The translations under genes were made by a program, and so were the position numbers. This document shows, piece after piece, positions 1 to 8,960 of a stretch of 64,000 nucleotides of DNA. The DNA comes from Bacteroidales bacterium. Lineage in GTDB: Bacteria; Bacteroidota; Bacteroidia; Bacteroidales; F082. A model generated the notes under the pieces. The model was not told where the DNA came from. It saw nothing but the letters and a program-made list of their open reading frames with translations, and did not search any database. The stretch lies in contig JAGCCO010000004.1 in the NCBI GenBank assembly GCA_017651645.1, positions 58,782 to 122,781 of the forward strand, written 5' to 3'. The stretch's first letter is position 1, and each line of letters starts with the position of its first letter.

Positions 1-2577
1 AAAGTCCAGATTATGGTTACCGTATGTCAGTCTTGATGTAGTAAACATGGCAATCATGCCACCGTAGGGGTTAAGGAAGGCATATTCGCCCAACGCTGTG
101 CGGACATGATCGTCAAAGCGGCTGAACTCACAGGTGCCAGTAATCATCAACGGATACATTGGAGCGTTACGCCACGAGTCGACATCCTTCCTTTGCATGA
201 TCTTTTCCGTCGAAAGCTGCACCTCACCGCCATGGCCGATGTAATGGAGTACCGCTGTGCCCTTCTCCATGCGGCTGTTGATGGCGGCATTCACCTCGGG
301 GGCTATCTCACCGCCCGGCGCACTGATTTGGGGATAAGCATCCAGATAAATCTTGTCAACCACAGCGCCATCGCCGCCAACCTGTTTCAGCATCGCCGCC
401 AAAGTCTCCGCATTCTCAAGAAAACCTCCCTCGTCATCAGTGAAGAAGGTGACTGTGTTACGCCAAGGTTGCATGGTGGTGGCGTCTTTCACGACATAAC
501 GTTCAATCTTGTCAACCACCTGCGAGGCCTGCTCAAGCGTGGTCAACGGGAAACGACCTATGCCGATGTCGGCCAAGGAAGAACCGATGTTGCCCTCGGT
601 CACATCCATGAAACCATAATAGTCATCTGTGACGAAAGTAGTCCTCATGTTAAGCGAGGCTACTGTCTCGTAGGAAGGCACAAAGTCCACAATTCCTTCA
701 CGGTTCTTGTAGTCGTAGGTGCAATCGCCCAAAAGCAACAGATACTTGATTTTTCGGCCTGGGCTACTGTCGAGATAAAGCATACGGCAGAAGTCACGGA
801 TGGCTGTAACATCCTTTGCGCCACAACTGAACTCGTTGTAAACCAGTTCTGGCGTAGTGATGAAGATATTCAAGTCAGGGTCAATGCGGTTGTGAAGAGC
901 CATCAGGCGCTCGGCCTCCGACATGAAACCAGCGTAAGTGAGAATAACGAAATCCACATTGCGGACACCATGAAGGTTCTGGTTATCGACTTTACCGAAA
1001 GCCTTGGCCGAGCAATAGGAATTGCCATTGAAAGCGAAAAACTCGTTTTCGGAACCGCCTACCGCCTTGAAACTGAATACCGATCCGTTAAGATTACCTT
1101 TCATCTTAATTGGCGTAGTCGGGTCGGTAACATTCCAGACCTGCAATTGTTGCGAAGCACCCGACAATTGGAATTCGCACACCTTATTATTAATAGCAGC
1201 ATCCGGATTGCGAAAACCCATCTGGCTGCCCGTCATCTTCAGGCTTCGCCAGGCATTGACAAGAATGTAATCCACATAACCTTCCGAAGTGGAATTGGCA
1301 TCTGATGCATTATGTTTCAACATAACACGTACCGTCTCACTCGATGGTTGAGCAGAGACCCATCCACCTACTTCGTGACCATACGGGTCTTGAGTAGAAC
1401 TTGTCGTTGATTCAATCGTATAGGTAGCCTTCTTCACATCGTCAATATAAACCTCATAGTTGGCCGACTTGAAATTACGTCCCGCCAAGGCCGTCTTGAC
1501 CCAGCAAGGTTTGGTAGTGATGATATTCGAGAAGTTGAAATCGTAGTTTTTGGTCGAAGTATGATCCATCCTGTCGCAGTAATAGGTGCGACCCGTCCGG
1601 TTCAGGTTGTAATCATCCTTTTCATACACCTGATAATCAAGAAATTGGTTGACGGTAATCTCCGTAGCAGAAGATATCGTCTCAGACTCATTGATGCGTT
1701 TGCCTGTGCCCAGACCCGTAGCGACAAAGGCGTAAGCATAATCATCATAGGGATTTTGATCATGGGTATAAGCCATTCTTACAGTGTCGCGTTTCCAGCA
1801 AACCGGGCCTCGACCATAGAAAAGGATGTAGTCACCATTGTCGAACCTGCCATCAGACTCTCCATTCACAAAGATAGGAATCTCAACCAAGTCATCAAAT
1901 CGATCTGAAGCATTCGATTCAGGCAACACGCCGCCGCCATTGTGATAGATGCGAATCTGGCGCGGGTCAACCGATGAGACATCAAGGCCCAGTTCAGTCA
2001 GGTCAGAAGCCGTTAGTTTATAGACACCCATCTCAGGAAGGCCGATTTTATACCAGTTGCCGCTCGCCATGACCGATCGTGTCGCATAAGTCGGATTGGC
2101 TTTTTGCGCAGAGAAATCCGGTGTCAAGGTCACTGAAAGCGTGGCCGAAAGCAGTTTCTCATATTGGTTTCCATGCTGTCGGAACGGCACAATGCGCACC
2201 GAAAGGAAAGACGCATCACGCGAACGAAGTGGCAATGCATCTACTTTAAAATCAGAACTATAAGAATACTTCCGAGCGATTTTCAGCTCTTCATTGGAAA
2301 GTGCCACCGTCTTCACATTTGAGCAAATCACTTCCGCCTTCACCGCATCGTCATAAATGGGGAACGACTGGCAAAACGCGGGCATGGCACTCTCATATTC
2401 CCCCGACTCCAAACCGATGTAAAAAAGCGTGTCGTCAGCATAACGTTCTTCAACCACTCCATTCCATTGCAACTGAATCGGATAGCTCGTTTTCACCTGT
2501 CCGAAAAGCGTAAAAGGAGCCAAAAAAGCAAATAATAGCAGGAAAAACTGGGGTACAATATGTTTTTTATTCCGCAT
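1..2577 (-). CDS. porU: PorU, T9SS C-terminal signal peptidase/sortase (partial, 3' end outside window)
   Basis: The reading frame is open for 859 codons from ATG at 2577 to the window edge. The protein starts with a signal peptide (MRNKKHIVPQ, a hydrophobic run, then a likely cut near LFGQ). The gingipain-like C25 catalytic motifs are visible: HYIGHGGE around residues 778-785 and TGTCEFSRFDD with the nucleophile Cys at about 816, followed by PYGGMIAM. These are PorU signatures. In known T9SS, PorU sits on the cell surface with PorV, removes the C-terminal sorting domain of cargo and attaches cargo to anionic LPS. PorU proteins usually run to about 1100-1200 residues, so roughly a quarter is missing. 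It is divergent from gldJ, an arrangement compatible with joint T9SS function. The main alternative, a C25 cargo protease, is less likely given the CEFSRFDD motif and gldJ next door. Confidence 0.9.
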   Translation of the reverse strand, partial: MRNKKHIVPQFFLLLFAFLAPFTLFGQVKTSYPIQLQWNGVVEERYADDTLFYIGLESGEYESAMPAFCQSFPIYDDAVKAEVICSNVKTVALSNEELKIARKYSYSSDFKVDALPLRSRDASFLSVRIVPFRQHGNQYEKLLSATLSVTLTPDFSAQKANPTYATRSVMASGNWYKIGLPEMGVYKLTASDLTELGLDVSSVDPRQIRIYHNGGGVLPESNASDRFDDLVEIPIFVNGESDGRFDNGDYILFYGRGPVCWKRDTVRMAYTHDQNPYDDYAYAFVATGLGTGKRINESETISSATEITVNQFLDYQVYEKDDYNLNRTGRTYYCDRMDHTSTKNYDFNFSNIITTKPCWVKTALAGRNFKSANYEVYIDDVKKATYTIESTTSSTQDPYGHEVGGWVSAQPSSETVRVMLKHNASDANSTSEGYVDYILVNAWRSLKMTGSQMGFRNPDAAINNKVCEFQLSGASQQLQVWNVTDPTTPIKMKGNLNGSVFSFKAVGGSENEFFAFNGNSYCSAKAFGKVDNQNLHGVRNVDFVILTYAGFMSEAERLMALHNRIDPDLNIFITTPELVYNEFSCGAKDVTAIRDFCRMLYLDSSPGRKIKYLLLLGDCTYDYKNREGIVDFVPSYETVASLNMRTTFVTDDYYGFMDVTEGNIGSSLADIGIGRFPLTTLEQASQVVDKIERYVVKDATTMQPWRNTVTFFTDDEGGFLENAETLAAMLKQVGGDGAVVDKIYLDAYPQISAPGGEIAPEVNAAINSRMEKGTAVLHYIGHGGEVQLSTEKIMQRKDVDSWRNAPMYPLMITGTCEFSRFDDHVRTALGEYAFLNPYGGMIAMFTTSRLTYGNHNLDF

Positions 2578-2697
2578 AGTATTACGATTCCAACTACTAA
2601 TTATTTATAAATCAATTTCTTATAAAGATAGTACTCGTACAAGCATCACCTTATTATAAAAGAACGAAAATACAACTTTTTTATTGCGACTCGGCAA

Positions 2698-2711
2698 TTT
2701 TCCCGGGAAAA
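2698..2711. promoter_or_regulatory. 14-bp perfect palindrome in the porU/gldJ divergent region
   Basis: TTTTCCCGGGAAAA is a perfect inverted repeat with no spacer, midway between the two divergent starts (2577 and 2843). It lacks the U tract and loop of a terminator, so a dimeric regulator site is one reading. That function is inference; an AT-rich intergenic region can produce palindromes by chance. Confidence 0.35.
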
Positions 2712-2754
2712 AAGTTTTTTTTCCAAAAATTATGAGCAATTCAAAAAAAGTCCA

Positions 2755-2763
2755 TAAATTTGC
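2755..2763 (+). promoter_or_regulatory. Bacteroidota -7 box for gldJ
   Basis: TAAATTTGC fits the TAnnTTTGC box of the Bacteroidota primary sigma factor. No clear TTTG box was found upstream. It predicts a gldJ leader of about 70 nt. Confidence 0.45.
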
Positions 2764-2842
2764 CTGATTTTTTTGAAAAATTTCGAGACACATACAATAA
2801 ATGCATCTCAAACGAGTTTAAAGATAACAAATTTGAACAAAA

Positions 2843-4333
2843 ATGTATAGAAAACAAGGATTCAAAACACTCGCCATCATCGTTTTGGCAGGATTGTTGA
2901 CCGTTTCTTGCTCCAAGAAATCCTCACGTACGACAGGTTGGGCTTACAACGATGCCAACAACGGCGGCTTTGAAGTCACAGAAATTAATGACCAGGAAAT
3001 CGGTCCCGGTCTGATTGCCATCGAAGGCGGCACTTTCGTCATGGGTGCTACTACCGACAATCTGACCTATTCATGGGACAATTCCCCCCGTAAGGTGACC
3101 GTGCCTTCCTTCCTCATGGATCGCACCGAGGTCAGTAACGTGGACTACCGCGAGTACATCTATTGGCTGAACCGCGTCTATGGCCAGAACTATCCTCAAG
3201 TGGTGCGCAATGCCGCGCCCGACACTTTGGTCTGGCGTGACCGTTTGTCGTACAACGAACCCATGGTTGAGATTTACTTCCGCCATCCTTCCTACAATGA
3301 CTATCCGGTGGTAGGTGTGACTTGGGTTCAGGCCACCGACTATTGTGCTTGGCGTACCGACCGTGTCAACGAATTGATGCTTGTCGAGGCCGGCATCCTT
3401 GACTGGGACCCCACCCAGCAGGATGAAGAGAACTTCAACACCGACGCTTATTTGGCTGGACAATACACAGGTAAGGTAAAGCACGGCAAGAAAGACCTCT
3501 CGAAAGGCGGCGATGGTGTGCGTAACGTCAGAATGGATGACGGCATTCTGCTGCCTTCCTATCGTCTGCCCACGGAAGCCGAATGGGAATATGCCGCTGT
3601 CGGTTTGATCGGCAACACGTCCAATGAACTTGTCGCCGAACGCAAGGTATATCCTTGGAACGGTGATGGCCTCCGCACCGATAACAAGAGATACATGGGT
3701 AGTTTCATGGCCAACTTCAAGAGAGGCCCTGGTGACTACATGGGTGTTGCCGGCAACTTGAACGACGGTGCTGCCCTCCCTGCCCCTGTCGGTTCCTATT
3801 GGCCTAACGACTACGGCCTCTATAACATGGCTGGCAATGTCGCCGAATGGTGCCAAGACGTCTATCGTCCCCTGTCACATGAAGACGTGGCTGACTACAG
3901 CCCCTTCCGTGGTAACGTGTTTACCCGTAAGGCCGTTGACGATGAAGGCTTCCTGCTTCAGAAAGACTCCCTCGGTCGTATCCGCAGAGAGCCCATCCCT
4001 CAAGAAGAGGCTGCCAAGCGTCAGAACTACCGCACAAGCTTTAACTCCAACTACGACGACGGTGACTACATGTCAGCCATTCGCAGCCGCTGGAGCGATC
4101 CTCAAGACGACCAGAGTGTTTTCACCAAGGAGATGTATGATTTCGCCACCAACGACAGCCCTGGTACTACCCTCATCAGCGACGAATCGAGAGTGTACAA
4201 AGGCGGTTCCTGGGCTGACGGTCCATACTACCTGAGCCCCGGCACACGTCGTTACCTCAACCAGAACCAGTCCGCTTCAACCATCGGCTTCCGCTGCGCG
4301 ATGAACAAGGTGGGCAGTTCCTTCGCTAAGTAA
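2843..4333 (+). CDS. gldJ: GldJ-type T9SS/gliding lipoprotein (FGE-sulfatase fold)
   Basis: A 496-residue lipoprotein with a type II signal peptide and lipobox LTVSC (lipidated Cys about 23). The mature start SRTTGWAYNDANNGGFEV is typical of GldJ rather than GldK. It then has a formylglycine-generating-enzyme (FGE-sulfatase) fold: IEGGTFVMG, RLPTEAEWEYAA, YNMAGNVAEWCQD, and YKGGSWADG with IGFRCAMN near the end. In Flavobacterium, GldJ is an outer-membrane lipoprotein needed for T9SS assembly and stability of GldK; no sulfatase-activating chemistry is expected. The porU neighbour supports this. Many flavobacterial GldJ proteins are somewhat longer. Paralogous GldK is the main alternative. Confidence 0.85.
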   Translation: MYRKQGFKTLAIIVLAGLLTVSCSKKSSRTTGWAYNDANNGGFEVTEINDQEIGPGLIAIEGGTFVMGATTDNLTYSWDNSPRKVTVPSFLMDRTEVSNVDYREYIYWLNRVYGQNYPQVVRNAAPDTLVWRDRLSYNEPMVEIYFRHPSYNDYPVVGVTWVQATDYCAWRTDRVNELMLVEAGILDWDPTQQDEENFNTDAYLAGQYTGKVKHGKKDLSKGGDGVRNVRMDDGILLPSYRLPTEAEWEYAAVGLIGNTSNELVAERKVYPWNGDGLRTDNKRYMGSFMANFKRGPGDYMGVAGNLNDGAALPAPVGSYWPNDYGLYNMAGNVAEWCQDVYRPLSHEDVADYSPFRGNVFTRKAVDDEGFLLQKDSLGRIRREPIPQEEAAKRQNYRTSFNSNYDDGDYMSAIRSRWSDPQDDQSVFTKEMYDFATNDSPGTTLISDESRVYKGGSWADGPYYLSPGTRRYLNQNQSASTIGFRCAMNKVGSSFAK

Positions 4334-4361
4334 GTAATAGATTCTTTTTCATGATAGCATT

Positions 4362-4389
4362 GAAGCCGTTTGATCCGTCAGGCGGCTTC
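4362..4389 (+). terminator. Hairpin after gldJ
   Basis: GAAGCCG and CGGCTTC form a 7-bp stem with a 14-nt loop, followed by a weak T run (TTTC). It lies between gldJ and murF and may only partly terminate transcription. Confidence 0.5.
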
Positions 4390-4409
4390 TTTCATTAAAA
4401 ACATGCCCC

Positions 4410-5693
4410 ATGAATCCTATCGAAACCATATACCAACACTATATCAAGGCCTATAAGATATCCACCGACAGTCGCAAGATTGAGAAAGATGCCGTCTTCT
4501 TTGCCCTGAAAGGCGAGAACTTTGACGCCAACGACTTCGCCCTGCAGGTGGCTGAGGAAGGTGTGGCTAGTCTCGTCGTAGCTGACCGTAAAGCCCTGCC
4601 CAAACACGAGCGCATCCTCATCGTGGACGATTCGCTGAAGACCTTGCAGGACTTAGCCGCCTACCACCGCCAACAAAGCAAAGCCATCGTGCTTAGCATT
4701 ACCGGTACCAACGGCAAGACGACCACCAAGGAGCTCGTCTCGGCAGTGTTGGCCAAGAGATACAACATCATCCACACGATGGGCAACCTTAACAACCACA
4801 TTGGCGTGCCGCTCACTCTGCTGAGCATCCTGCCTGATACTGAGATTGCCGTCGTGGAGATGGGTGCCAACCACCCCGGCGAGATTGACTTCCTTTGCCA
4901 CATAGCCGACCCCGATTATGGCCTTATTACTAACATTGGCAAGGCCCATTTGGAAGGTTTCGGCAGCTTTGAGGGCGTCATCAAGACCAAGACAGAGTTG
5001 TATCGGCACATCAAGGCACATGGCAAGGCAGTATTCGTCAACCAAGGCAATCCCTTGCTTTGGGAGCAGTCGGAAGGACAAAACCGCATCACATACGGTC
5101 GCCATTGTGCCGCCGATGCGCCTGTGGCTCCTGGGGCTTGTAACCCATACTTGAGTGTTGTGTGGAAGAAGCATCTCATCCAGACCCATCTCGTGGGCAG
5201 CTACAACTTCGAGAACGTGGCCGCCGCCATCGGTGTGGGACAGTATTTCGGTGTGGACGAGAAGGCCATCATCGAAGCTTTGGAAGCCTACACGCCCACC
5301 AACAGCCGCTCGCAGGTGATTGAGACACAGAAAAACCGCGTCATCATGGACGCCTACAACGCCAACCCGACCTCCATGCGTGCCGCGTTGATTAACTTCG
5401 CCAGCATCTGTGGCGAGAACAGCCTGCTGATCTTGGGCGACATGCGCGAGTTGGGTACAGCCTCCGAGGTGGAGCACCGCAACATCCTTGGTTTGATGAA
5501 GGAATTAGGCTTCAAAGAAGCCTTACTTGTTGGACAGAACTTCTGCGCTTACAACGAGAATCCCGATTGGAAGACCTTCGAAAAAGTCGGAGACTTATGC
5601 CAATACCTTGAGAGCCATCCCGTCAGCGAGAAGACGATACTCGTCAAAGGGTCTAATAGCATACAACTTGGGAAGGTGTTACCTCTTTTATGA
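4410..5693 (+). CDS. murF: UDP-MurNAc-tripeptide--D-Ala-D-Ala ligase
   Basis: MurF (427 residues) joins D-Ala-D-Ala to UDP-MurNAc-tripeptide in the cytoplasm, the last step of the peptidoglycan nucleotide precursor. Three Mur ligase domains are visible: an N-terminal substrate domain with STDSRKIEKDAVFFALKGE, a central ATPase domain with the P-loop GTNGKTTTKE (about 99-108) plus GNLNNHIGVPLT and EMGANHPGEI, and a C-terminal domain with DAYNANPTSM and LGDMRELG. The length is normal. The stop overlaps the anmK start by 4 bp (ATGA), so the two are probably cotranscribed and translationally coupled. Confidence 0.95.
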   Translation: MNPIETIYQHYIKAYKISTDSRKIEKDAVFFALKGENFDANDFALQVAEEGVASLVVADRKALPKHERILIVDDSLKTLQDLAAYHRQQSKAIVLSITGTNGKTTTKELVSAVLAKRYNIIHTMGNLNNHIGVPLTLLSILPDTEIAVVEMGANHPGEIDFLCHIADPDYGLITNIGKAHLEGFGSFEGVIKTKTELYRHIKAHGKAVFVNQGNPLLWEQSEGQNRITYGRHCAADAPVAPGACNPYLSVVWKKHLIQTHLVGSYNFENVAAAIGVGQYFGVDEKAIIEALEAYTPTNSRSQVIETQKNRVIMDAYNANPTSMRAALINFASICGENSLLILGDMRELGTASEVEHRNILGLMKELGFKEALLVGQNFCAYNENPDWKTFEKVGDLCQYLESHPVSEKTILVKGSNSIQLGKVLPLL

Positions 5694-6745
5694 GAACCAC
5701 GGCAGCCATAGGTCTCATGTCAGGCAGCTCGTTGGACGGGCTGGATATAGCCCTTGTACGCTTTCAGGAAGAAAACGACAACTACCTTTTCCAAATCCTT
5801 AAAGCAGAAACCCTACCCTATCCTGACCATTGGAAAACATTGCTCTCCGAGGCCTTCCACAAACGGCCTGAAGACCTCATGCAGTTGGACAAGGACTATG
5901 GCAAATACCTTGGCGAACAAGTATTAGCCTTCACCAAGAAGCACAATGCCACTCCCGATTTCGTGGCCTCACACGGGCACACCATCTTCCATCGTCCCGA
6001 GGAACACTACACCTTGCAAATCGGTGATGGGCAGGAATTGGCCAAAGCCTGCGACTTTACCGTCGTTAACGACTTCCGTAGCGAGGATGTCAGCAAGGGC
6101 GGACAAGGCGCACCGCTCGTACCCATCGGCGACAAACTGCTTTTCAGTGACTATGAAATCTGCCTCAACATCGGCGGTATTGCCAACCTTTCTTATGATG
6201 AAAACGACAAGCGCATCGCCTACGACCTTTGCATCGCCAACCAAGCCCTGAACTATTTGGCCAATATGAACGGCCTCGACTACGACCGAGATGGCGAACT
6301 GGCCCGCAGCGGCGAGGTGGACATTACCTTATTGAAGCAGCTGAACAGACATCCTTTCTACGGGCAGTTCCCACCTAAGTCTCTAGGCCGCGAGTTCTTC
6401 GAGGCCAACCAGAAAGCGCTTTTGCAAGGCCTTTCCGTACCTGATATGCTGGCCACCTTTGTGGAACATATTGCGCTGCAAATCGCTTTGCCCATCAGTT
6501 TCCTGCCCAAAGGCAAGATCCTCTGCACGGGTGGCGGCGCGAGGAACAATTTCCTCATCGAACGTCTGCAAGCCCGCACAAAGCATGAGGTGGTCGTCCC
6601 AGAAAAGCAAATCATTGATTATAAGGAAGCTTTAGTTTTTGCTTTCCTCGGCCTGCTTCGCATGGAGGGAAAGATTAATGTATTGGCTTCGGTGACTGGG
6701 GCAGAGAGTGACAGCTGCAGCGGGAGGATTTGGAAAAATAATTGA
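5690..6745 (+). CDS. anmK: Anhydro-N-acetylmuramic acid kinase
   Basis: AnmK (351 residues) phosphorylates and opens 1,6-anhydro-MurNAc released during cell-wall turnover, giving MurNAc-6-phosphate. The ASKHA-fold nucleotide motifs are visible: GLMSGSSLDGLDIALV near the N terminus, NIGGIANLSY and GGGARNNFL. The 4-bp overlap with murF links precursor synthesis and wall recycling in one transcript. The final residues (ESDSCSGRIWKNN) follow a normal-length domain. There is no sign of truncation. Confidence 0.93.
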   Translation: MRTTAAIGLMSGSSLDGLDIALVRFQEENDNYLFQILKAETLPYPDHWKTLLSEAFHKRPEDLMQLDKDYGKYLGEQVLAFTKKHNATPDFVASHGHTIFHRPEEHYTLQIGDGQELAKACDFTVVNDFRSEDVSKGGQGAPLVPIGDKLLFSDYEICLNIGGIANLSYDENDKRIAYDLCIANQALNYLANMNGLDYDRDGELARSGEVDITLLKQLNRHPFYGQFPPKSLGREFFEANQKALLQGLSVPDMLATFVEHIALQIALPISFLPKGKILCTGGGARNNFLIERLQARTKHEVVVPEKQIIDYKEALVFAFLGLLRMEGKINVLASVTGAESDSCSGRIWKNN

Positions 6746-6761
6746 TTGTTACTATTTTTGC
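6729..6761 (+). promoter_or_regulatory. Bacteroidota promoter for the flippase gene
   Basis: TTTG at 6729-6732 and TATTTTTGC at 6753-6761 are 20 nt apart, a near-consensus Bacteroidota promoter. It suggests that the glycan group is transcribed separately from murF-anmK. Confidence 0.7.
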
Positions 6762-6783
6762 AGTCAGTAATAGGTAAAAACCC

Positions 6784-8079
6784 GTGTTCAAGAAAATCCT
6801 AAATACCTTTGGAACGAAGATGTTGGCCGCTGCGCTCAACTTCGTCATCGCCATTATCATCTCCCAGACCCTGGGCGACACGGGCAAAGGTACGCAGGCC
6901 CTGCTCTTGACCACCATCTCTTTCATCCTCATCTTCTCCGACATTGTCTGCGGAGCGAGCATCATCTACCTCGCCCCTCGACATTCGTTCAAGAAGATTC
7001 TGGTGGCTTCGACGATATGGGCGGCCCTCATCGCGGTGGTGATGGGCTTCGCCATCTGGCTATTTTATCCGAAGTTGGCTCCCGATTTGGTCGCACATGT
7101 GGCCATCTTGTCGTTCATCTCCTCACTCAGCAACATCAACTTCCGTTTCCTGGTCGGCAAGGAGGAAATCAAGAAGGCCAACTACAACACGTTGCTCCAG
7201 CCTGTATTGTTGAGTTTGACACTAGTCATCTATTACATTTTGCTGAAGAGAACTGACATCTACGGCTATGCCATCGGACTCTATGCCGCCTATGGAGGCA
7301 CATTCCTGCTGGGCGTATGGATGCTTCGAAAGGAATATGCCAACCTGCGCAACGACAAGGATAAGGACTACGGGCCTGTCTTAAAAGACCTCTTCAAATA
7401 CGGTTTCCTCAACCAAACCGGCCATTTCGTGCAGTTCTTCAATCTGCGATTGAGTTATTATCTTTTGGACAGGTTCATCAACGTGGGACGCGTGGGTGTG
7501 TTTTCCAACGCACTCTCGCTTGCTGAAGCCATCTGGATTATCAGCAACAGCATCGCCTTGGTGCAGTATGCCCGCATCGCTAACGCTGATGACCGCACCT
7601 ACGCGCAAAAGCTCACTTTAGACTTGAGCAAAATCTGCCTACTGGTCTCAGCTGTTGCCATTATGGTGCTTTGTCTACTGCCTTCAACGATTTATACCTT
7701 CGTGTTTGGCCCCGAGTTCGGCGAAATGGCCAGTCTCATCCGCATCCTCGCGCCTGGCATCCTGCTCTACTGCGTTTTCCTTATCTTTGGACACTATTAT
7801 TCGGGCACCGGGCGTTATCAGATGAACACCTTCGCGGCACTCTGCGGATTGGTCGCCACTTTCGTTTGCGGATTCACGCTGATACCCAAATTAGACGTCA
7901 CTGGCGCTGCTATCACCTCAGCGGTGTCGTATACAGTCAATGCCATTTTCCTGTTCGTGTTCTTCATCAAGGAGTCGCATTTCAAAGGCCGCGATTTCAT
8001 ATTAACCAGGAGCGAGATACAGAACTACATCGCCGAACTGAAACAACAATTCTTGAAACAACCTACTGAAAATGAATAA
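6784..8079 (+). CDS. Polysaccharide flippase-like membrane protein (MATE/Wzx superfamily)
   Basis: A 431-residue polytopic membrane protein with about 12 hydrophobic segments, resembling O-antigen/polysaccharide transporters that flip undecaprenyl-linked glycans across the inner membrane. The N-terminal motif NTFGTKMLAAALNFVIAIIIS with GDTGKGTQ is typical of this superfamily. The start is GTG at 6784, just after a near-consensus promoter; there is no earlier in-frame ATG. It overlaps the next gene by 8 bp. Its neighbours are a methyltransferase and a GT4 glycosyltransferase, so a role in a surface glycan is likely, but the substrate is unknown. Confidence 0.8.
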   Translation: MFKKILNTFGTKMLAAALNFVIAIIISQTLGDTGKGTQALLLTTISFILIFSDIVCGASIIYLAPRHSFKKILVASTIWAALIAVVMGFAIWLFYPKLAPDLVAHVAILSFISSLSNINFRFLVGKEEIKKANYNTLLQPVLLSLTLVIYYILLKRTDIYGYAIGLYAAYGGTFLLGVWMLRKEYANLRNDKDKDYGPVLKDLFKYGFLNQTGHFVQFFNLRLSYYLLDRFINVGRVGVFSNALSLAEAIWIISNSIALVQYARIANADDRTYAQKLTLDLSKICLLVSAVAIMVLCLLPSTIYTFVFGPEFGEMASLIRILAPGILLYCVFLIFGHYYSGTGRYQMNTFAALCGLVATFVCGFTLIPKLDVTGAAITSAVSYTVNAIFLFVFFIKESHFKGRDFILTRSEIQNYIAELKQQFLKQPTENE

Positions 8080-8881
8080 ACTTCATAAACTCACCAAAGC
8101 CCTCGGGCGCATCATTAAGCATCCCTATCTGCTTAATCTCGTCCTCCAAGACGAAGACAGCAACAAGGAAGAGGTCATCCGCAAATACGGCCTCGCCGAT
8201 GGTCTGCCCGTCATCGAAATCAACACATTGTTCCCCGATTTCGAAGAAATCGCCAAACCCTACGCCTACCTCTCGGGTGCCACTATGCCTATTGACATTG
8301 CCCTACTGAGAGCATTAGCCAAGCGCTATGAGGTTAAGGACTACTTTGAAATCGGCACTTGGCGCGGTGAGAGTGTGGCCAACTTGGCTGAGGTGGCCAA
8401 GCATTGCGTCACCTTCAACTTGCCCAAGGAAGACATCATCAAGCTAACCAACAACCAGCTCTATGCTGATTTGCATAGCTTCTTCAGTAAGGATTTAGGC
8501 AATGTGGAGCAACTCTATGGTGACTCACAGACCTCCGACTTTGGGCCGCATTTCGGGAAATACGACATGGTCTTTGTCGATGGCGACCACCATTATGAGA
8601 GTGTGAAGAAAGATACTGAGACCGCCTTTAAGCTATTGAAAGGCGAACGTAGCATTATCGTCTGGCACGACTACGGCCTCGACCCCGAGACCATCCGCTG
8701 GGATGTGCTGGGAGCCATCTTAGATGGTGCACCCGCCGAGAAGCGCAAACATATCTATCACATTTCCAACACCCTTTGCGCCGTTTATCTGCCCGAAGAC
8801 TTCCCCACCCATAAGCTCGTACCCTATGAAACACCTCACAAATACTTTGAAATCAACATCAAGACCCATAGAATAGTATGA
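8072..8881 (+). CDS. Class I SAM-dependent methyltransferase (Methyltransf_24-like)
   Basis: A 269-residue protein with a Rossmann-type SAM-binding region: YFEIGTWRGESVANLAE (motif I), then DMVFVDGDHHYESVKKD and IIVWHDYGLDP. This pattern is common in methyltransferases associated with surface polysaccharides. The N-terminal 70 residues are not recognisable. It overlaps the flippase gene by 8 bp, indicating coupling. The acceptor (sugar, lipid or peptide) cannot be told. Its stop codon directly abuts a REP element. Confidence 0.75.
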   Translation: MNKLHKLTKALGRIIKHPYLLNLVLQDEDSNKEEVIRKYGLADGLPVIEINTLFPDFEEIAKPYAYLSGATMPIDIALLRALAKRYEVKDYFEIGTWRGESVANLAEVAKHCVTFNLPKEDIIKLTNNQLYADLHSFFSKDLGNVEQLYGDSQTSDFGPHFGKYDMVFVDGDHHYESVKKDTETAFKLLKGERSIIVWHDYGLDPETIRWDVLGAILDGAPAEKRKHIYHISNTLCAVYLPEDFPTHKLVPYETPHKYFEINIKTHRIV

Positions 8882-8926
8882 CTAGATTGCTTCGTCGTTC
8901 CTCCTCGCAATGACGCAAAGCGACAA
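8882..8926. repeat. Solo REP-like element, copy 1
   Basis: A 45-bp sequence beginning CTAGATTGCTTCGTCG and containing CTCGCAATGACG; 44 of 45 positions match the copy at 20327-20371. It resembles the widespread intergenic CGTCATTGCGAGG...GCAATC family of palindromic repeats. It begins at the base after the methyltransferase stop codon. Confidence 0.8.
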
Positions 8927-8960
8927 CTGAACAACTGACAACTATACAACTGAACAACTG
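8927..8960. repeat. Low-complexity tandem tract before the GT4 gene
   Basis: Degenerate tandem units of about 7 nt (ACAACTG, CAACTGA) continue from the REP to the base before the GT4 ATG at 8961. A similar arrangement precedes miaB. Confidence 0.75.

Noticed and set aside
106..1305. A 399-codon open frame on the plus strand
   Set aside because: It lies antisense to porU, whose minus-strand frame carries signal peptide and C25 catalytic motifs. The plus translation shows no domain pattern.
2620..2811. A 63-codon minus-strand open frame in the porU/gldJ gap
   Set aside because: AT-rich intergenic sequence, overlaps the gldJ -7 box, and the product resembles nothing.
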